Source: JACQFZ01 sp045810625 (lineage in GTDB: Bacteria > Pseudomonadota > Gammaproteobacteria > Acidiferrobacterales > Sulfurifustaceae). From it: a stretch of 64,000 nucleotides of DNA. The translations under genes were made by a program, and so were the position numbers. Below, one piece after another: positions 61,062 through 64,000 of the stretch (positions within the stretch are counted from its first letter, which is position 1; each line of letters begins with the position of its first letter). The notes under the pieces are model-generated. The model saw nothing but the letters and a program-made list of their open reading frames with translations, was not told the origin of the DNA and did no database searches. The stretch is from contig JBJMVQ010000039.1 in the NCBI GenBank assembly GCA_045810625.1, positions 99,042 through 163,041 of the forward strand, in the 5' to 3' direction.

Positions 61062-61526
61062 ATGAACCGCATTGTGACGCGAAACACGGAAGGTACTCCC
61101 CAGGCTCGTTGGGGATTTCTTGGAGACGATTTTGACCGGGTATTCGAAGGTTTCTTCCGGCCAATGCGCTGGGTCGAAGAGGCGACGAGCGATAACTTTG
61201 CTCCGGCGATGGACATCGCCGAGCGCGACAACGAATACGTTGTACGCACCGATCTCCCCGGCGTACGCAAGGAAGACATCAACGTGCTGCTCGAGAACGG
61301 CGTGCTGACGATCAGCGCCGAGCGCAAGACCGAGGAAGAGCAGAAAGAAGGCGAGCGCCGGATTCGCAGGGAAGTGCGCTACGGCCGCTACACGCGAAGC
61401 CTGCGTCTCGGCACCCAGGTGGATGAAAAGGCGGTGAAGGCGTCGTACCGGGACGGCGTGCTCGAGCTGCGTCTGCCGAAAGCGGAAGAGGTTAAGCCGC
61501 GCAAGATCGCGGTCGACGTCGGCTGA
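61062..61526 (+). CDS. Small heat-shock protein Hsp20 (alpha-crystallin domain)
   Basis: A 154-residue ATP-independent holdase. N-terminal arm with DFDRVFEGFFRPMRW; the alpha-crystallin domain (about 45-140) has DIAERDNEYVVRTDLPGVRKEDINVLLENGVLTI and the A-x-x-x-n-G-V-L motif as ASYRDGVLELRLPK. A C-terminal I-x-V/I-like motif KIAVDV is present. Induced by the sigma-32-type promoter upstream. Ends at an intrinsic terminator. Confidence 0.95.
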   Translation: MNRIVTRNTEGTPQARWGFLGDDFDRVFEGFFRPMRWVEEATSDNFAPAMDIAERDNEYVVRTDLPGVRKEDINVLLENGVLTISAERKTEEEQKEGERRIRREVRYGRYTRSLRLGTQVDEKAVKASYRDGVLELRLPKAEEVKPRKIAVDVG

Positions 61527-61547
61527 TCGCCCGAACGCCGCTGTGAG

Positions 61548-61575
61548 AAAAAGGCCGCACGCGCGGCCTTTTTCT
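61548..61575 (+). terminator. Intrinsic terminator of hsp20
   Basis: AAAAAGGCCGC-acgc-GCGGCCTTTTTC, followed by TTT. It lies 22 bases after the hsp20 stop. Confidence 0.9.
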
Positions 61576-61656
61576 TTGTCCGTCTTCCGCCGCGCGCCGC
61601 TGACTTTGCCCGCCGAATGAGGTAATTTGCGCCACGTTCAATTCGCGCAGACGAGT

Positions 61657-62553
61657 ATGCATCCACCTGCCATCGCCGCCGCCGATCGCGCCCGCATGCT
61701 GATCGAAGCGCTGCCGTATATCAAACGGTTTCGGGGTAAGACCGTCGTCATCAAGTACGGCGGCAACGCCATGGTCGCCGAGGATCTGAAGCACGCGTTC
61801 GCGCGCGACGTGGTGATGATGAAGCTCGTCGGGATCAACCCGGTGATCGTGCATGGCGGCGGGCCGCAGATCGGGCAGCTGCTGGAGCGGATCGGCAAGA
61901 AGAGCGAGTTCGTCCAAGGCATGCGCGTGACCGACCGCGAGACCATGAACGTCGTCGAGATGGTGCTCGGCGGCGCGGTGAACAAGGACATCGTCGGCCT
62001 CATTAATCAAAACGGCGGCAAGGCGGTCGGACTGTCCGGGAAAGACGGCGGGCTGATTCGCGCGCGCAAGATGATGTTGAAGCGCGAATCGGCGGACGAC
62101 GCCGGCAACAGCGAGCTGATCGACATCGGTCTCGTCGGCGAAGTGCAGGGAATCGATCCCAAGATCGTGGCGCTGCTCGACAACGCGGAATTCATTCCGG
62201 TCATCGCGCCGATCGGCGTCGGCGAGGACGGCGAGACGTACAACATCAACGCCGATGTCGTGGCCGGCAAGCTCGCGATCACGCTGAAGGCGGAGAAGCT
62301 AATGCTGCTCACGAACACCAACGGTGTGCTCGACAAGGAGGGTAAGCTCCTTACGGGTCTCAGCGCGAAAGACGTGAACGCGCTGATCGCCGACGGCACC
62401 ATCCACGGCGGTATGCTGCCGAAGGTCAATTACGCCCTCGATGCGGTGCAAAGCGGTGTGCGCTCCGCGCACATCATCGACGGGCGCGTCCCGCATGCCG
62501 TGCTGCTCGAGATCTTCACCGATCAGGGCGTCGGCACGCTGATCCGCGCGTGA
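61657..62553 (+). CDS. argB: Acetylglutamate kinase
   Basis: Second step of arginine synthesis: phosphorylates N-acetylglutamate. The 298-residue protein has VVIKYGGNAM, VHGGGPQIG with the catalytic Gly-rich loop and KVNYALDAVQSGV. An ATG at 61657 (MHPPAIAAADRA) is chosen over a TTG at 61627. N-terminal arginine-feedback helix is present (long form), so the enzyme is probably arginine-inhibited. Distant from argH in this window. Confidence 0.95.
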   Translation: MHPPAIAAADRARMLIEALPYIKRFRGKTVVIKYGGNAMVAEDLKHAFARDVVMMKLVGINPVIVHGGGPQIGQLLERIGKKSEFVQGMRVTDRETMNVVEMVLGGAVNKDIVGLINQNGGKAVGLSGKDGGLIRARKMMLKRESADDAGNSELIDIGLVGEVQGIDPKIVALLDNAEFIPVIAPIGVGEDGETYNINADVVAGKLAITLKAEKLMLLTNTNGVLDKEGKLLTGLSAKDVNALIADGTIHGGMLPKVNYALDAVQSGVRSAHIIDGRVPHAVLLEIFTDQGVGTLIRA

Positions 62554-62623
62554 TGTCGGCTCGCGTGGTCTCCGCCGGTACCGACCGCGGCCGGCTGCAC
62601 GACCGGTTCCCGTAGGCGCTCGC

Positions 62624-63220
62624 ATGAGCCGTGCACGGCCGGGCGAACGACGCGAGATGATCCTGCAAACGCTCGCGCGCATGCTGCAAGAGCGTCACGG
62701 CGAGCGCATCACCACGGCCGAGTTGGCCCGCGCCGTCGGCGTATCGGAAGCGGCGCTCTACCGCCACTTCTCGGGCAAGGCGCGTATGTTCGAGGCGCTG
62801 CTCGAGTTCATCGAAGAATCGTTGTTCACCCGCATTACGCGCATTCTCACGGAGGAACCCGACACGCCGCGCCGCCTGCAAGCGATCGTCTATCTCGTGC
62901 TCGGATTCGCGGAGAAGAATCCCGGCATGGCGCGCATCCTGTACGGCGACATTCTCGTCGGCGAGACCGAGCGGCTGCGCCGCCGCGTCGCGCAGATTTA
63001 CGACCGGCTCGAAACTCAGATCAAGCAAGTATTACGCGAAGGCGAGCTGCACGAGGGCCGCCGCTACGCGGCGAACGATACGGCCTCGCTGCTGCTCGCC
63101 GTTATCGAAGGACGTATCGCGCGTTTCGCGCGCAGCGATTTCCGCGCGAGCCCGACCATGGGGTGGGAGCAGCAGTGGGAGTTGTTGCGCGTGGGACTTT
63201 TTACTGAGCGGCCGGTTTAG
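62624..63220 (+). CDS. slmA: Nucleoid occlusion factor SlmA
   Basis: TetR-fold DNA-binding protein that blocks FtsZ assembly over the nucleoid. The 198-residue protein has the HTH RITTAELARAVGVSEAALYRHFSGKARMFEALLEFIEE and the SlmA-type core with LVLGFAEKNPGMARILYGDILVGE and MGWEQQWELL at the C-terminus. ATG start 71 bases after argB. Confidence over a generic TetR regulator is high because of the conserved length and FAEKNPGM segment. Confidence 0.92.
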   Translation: MSRARPGERREMILQTLARMLQERHGERITTAELARAVGVSEAALYRHFSGKARMFEALLEFIEESLFTRITRILTEEPDTPRRLQAIVYLVLGFAEKNPGMARILYGDILVGETERLRRRVAQIYDRLETQIKQVLREGELHEGRRYAANDTASLLLAVIEGRIARFARSDFRASPTMGWEQQWELLRVGLFTERPV

Positions 63221-63296
63221 CCGGAATTCCAGAAGCACGGTTTAACAACCTTATCAAAGATCTCGCCGCGCTCCGGTAGCTGATCTATCGTTGTCT

Positions 63297-63370
63297 CAAG
63301 TAAGGACGCAAAGGTTTTCTTATTTTTTAAAATCTTCCTTGGCGTCCTTCGCGTCCTTTGCGGTTAGAAC
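63297..63370. repeat. Dispersed inverted repeat, GCAAAGGACGC family, copy 6
   Basis: Left arm aaggacgcaaagg, right arm ccttggcgtccttcgcgtcc tttgcggttagaac, 63338-63370. It fills the gap between the convergent slmA and moeB-type genes. Confidence 0.72.
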
Positions 63371-63382
63371 GAATAATTTGGA

Positions 63383-64000
63383 TCACCGCTCGCCGCCATT
63401 GCCGCACACCGGGCAGTTCGGGTCCTTGTGCAGCCGCAGCACGCGCGTTTCCATCGTTAATGCGTCGAGGACGAGCAGCCGGCCGGCGAGCGGCTCGCCG
63501 ACGTTCATGATCACTTTGAGTGTTTCCGTCGCCTGAATCGCACCGATGATCCCGGCCACGGGCGCGAGCACGCCGAATTGTGCGCACGCTTCGCCGACTT
63601 CGCCCGTCTCCTGATACAGACAGCGATAGCACGGACTGTCCGCCCGATCGGCGCGGAAGACGGCTACTTGTCCCTCGAAGCGTGTCACCGCCGCTGACAC
63701 CAGCGGCTTGCGTGCACGCACGCAGGCGGCGTTGACGGCAAAGCGCGTAGGGAAGTTGTCGCTGCCGTCGACGACGATATCGACCCGCCGCACCTGTTCC
63801 GCAAGCGCATCGCCTTCGAGCCGCTGCGCGACCGTCGTCAGCTTCACGTCGGGATTCAGCGCGCGTAGCTGCGCCGCCGCCGATTCGACTTTCGCGCGCC
63901 CAACACGTTCGGTGGTGTGCGCGATCTGGCGCTGCAGGTTGGTCAGGTCGACGTTGTCCGGATCGGCGAGCGTGAGGTGCCCGACGCCGCTCGCCGCGAG
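63383..64000 (-). CDS. moeB: MoeB/ThiF-family adenylyltransferase, 5' part outside the window
   Basis: The last 205 codons of an E1-like enzyme that adenylates the C-terminal glycine of MoaD or ThiS for sulfur transfer. Visible are the metal/ATP motif DPDNVDLTNLQRQ, LNPDV, DGSDNFPTRFAVN, and two C-x2-C zinc pairs (SPCYRC and NCPVC). The ATP P-loop GxGxxG at the N-terminus lies beyond the right edge. The choice between MoeB and ThiF is uncertain without neighbours. Confidence 0.88.
   Translation of the reverse strand, partial: LAASGVGHLTLADPDNVDLTNLQRQIAHTTERVGRAKVESAAAQLRALNPDVKLTTVAQRLEGDALAEQVRRVDIVVDGSDNFPTRFAVNAACVRARKPLVSAAVTRFEGQVAVFRADRADSPCYRCLYQETGEVGEACAQFGVLAPVAGIIGAIQATETLKVIMNVGEPLAGRLLVLDALTMETRVLRLHKDPNCPVCGNGGER

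Noticed and set aside
1..64000. CRISPR arrays, tRNA/rRNA genes, insertion sequences, toxin-antitoxin or defence systems
   Set aside because: I looked for regularly spaced repeats, tRNA T-arm sequences, transposase motifs and typical defence domains and found none. The repeats present are irregular and palindromic.

Overview
The window is a GC-rich chromosomal segment (no plasmid, phage or IS hallmark, no tRNA or rRNA) from what looks like a free-living gammaproteobacterium. The best taxonomic clue is gene order: argH divergent from an algZ-algR-hemC-hemD-hemX-hemY string, an lptM-lysA-dapF-DUF484-xerC string, slmA and msrPQ. The first two blocks match what I remember of the Pseudomonas argH-algZR-hem and lysA-dapF-xerC regions, but the accessory content differs, so an early-branching or environmental gammaproteobacterial lineage is more likely than Pseudomonas itself. 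GTG and TTG starts and ATGA-type overlaps are frequent.

Layout. 1-612 is a repeat-filled gap. 613-6782 holds metY, an orphan P-loop kinase, a cupin, a lipoprotein and a Nudix/metallo-beta-lactamase fusion, separated by large silent gaps. 7012-8970 is a dynamin-like GTPase. 9127-13928 is a minus-strand set: ABC ATPase, permease, GldG-like protein, DUF4340 protein and mutM. 14403-15464 is a ferredoxin-reductase fusion. 15528-19588 is the haem operon hemCDXY; upstream of it lie algR, algZ and a second AlgZ-like kinase, with a strongly structured leader or small-RNA element between that kinase and argH. 23995-26872 runs argH, a GGDEF enzyme and a MazG-like pyrophosphohydrolase. 26896-28364 is an ECF sigma/anti-sigma-like/DUF3106 operon. 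29718-34889 is lptM-lysA, dapF, DUF484, xerC and an unknown gene. 35056-39988 holds a TetR-like regulator, cfa, an unknown anchored protein, a cold-shock gene, a SlyD-type PPIase and yjbQ. 39993-44210 is an S9 peptidase followed by the ergothioneine pair egtB-egtD. 44216-48634 holds thpR, a radical SAM protein, a MarC protein, an HD-GYP protein and a DUF2007 protein.

48668-61526 is rich in envelope and protein quality control: htpX, a second M48 protease with LemA, the methionine-sulfoxide repair pair msrP-msrQ, a DUF1223 protein, hslVU and an Hsp20 chaperone. Two of these (htpX and hsp20) have sigma-32-like promoters visible upstream. 61657-64000 carries argB, slmA and a truncated moeB/thiF-type gene that runs off the right edge.

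The most unusual non-coding content is (i) the hairpin-UUCG hairpin-terminator element at about 23757-23870 in front of the duplicated AlgZ-type kinases, (ii) a cluster of GTTAA-loop hairpins between the two kinase genes, and (iii) a family of dispersed inverted repeats built on GCAAAGGACGC/GGAGGACGCAGAGG units, two of which bracket the TetR-like gene. I found no CRISPR, restriction, toxin-antitoxin or obvious defence locus. Most of the window is ordinary core chromosome.
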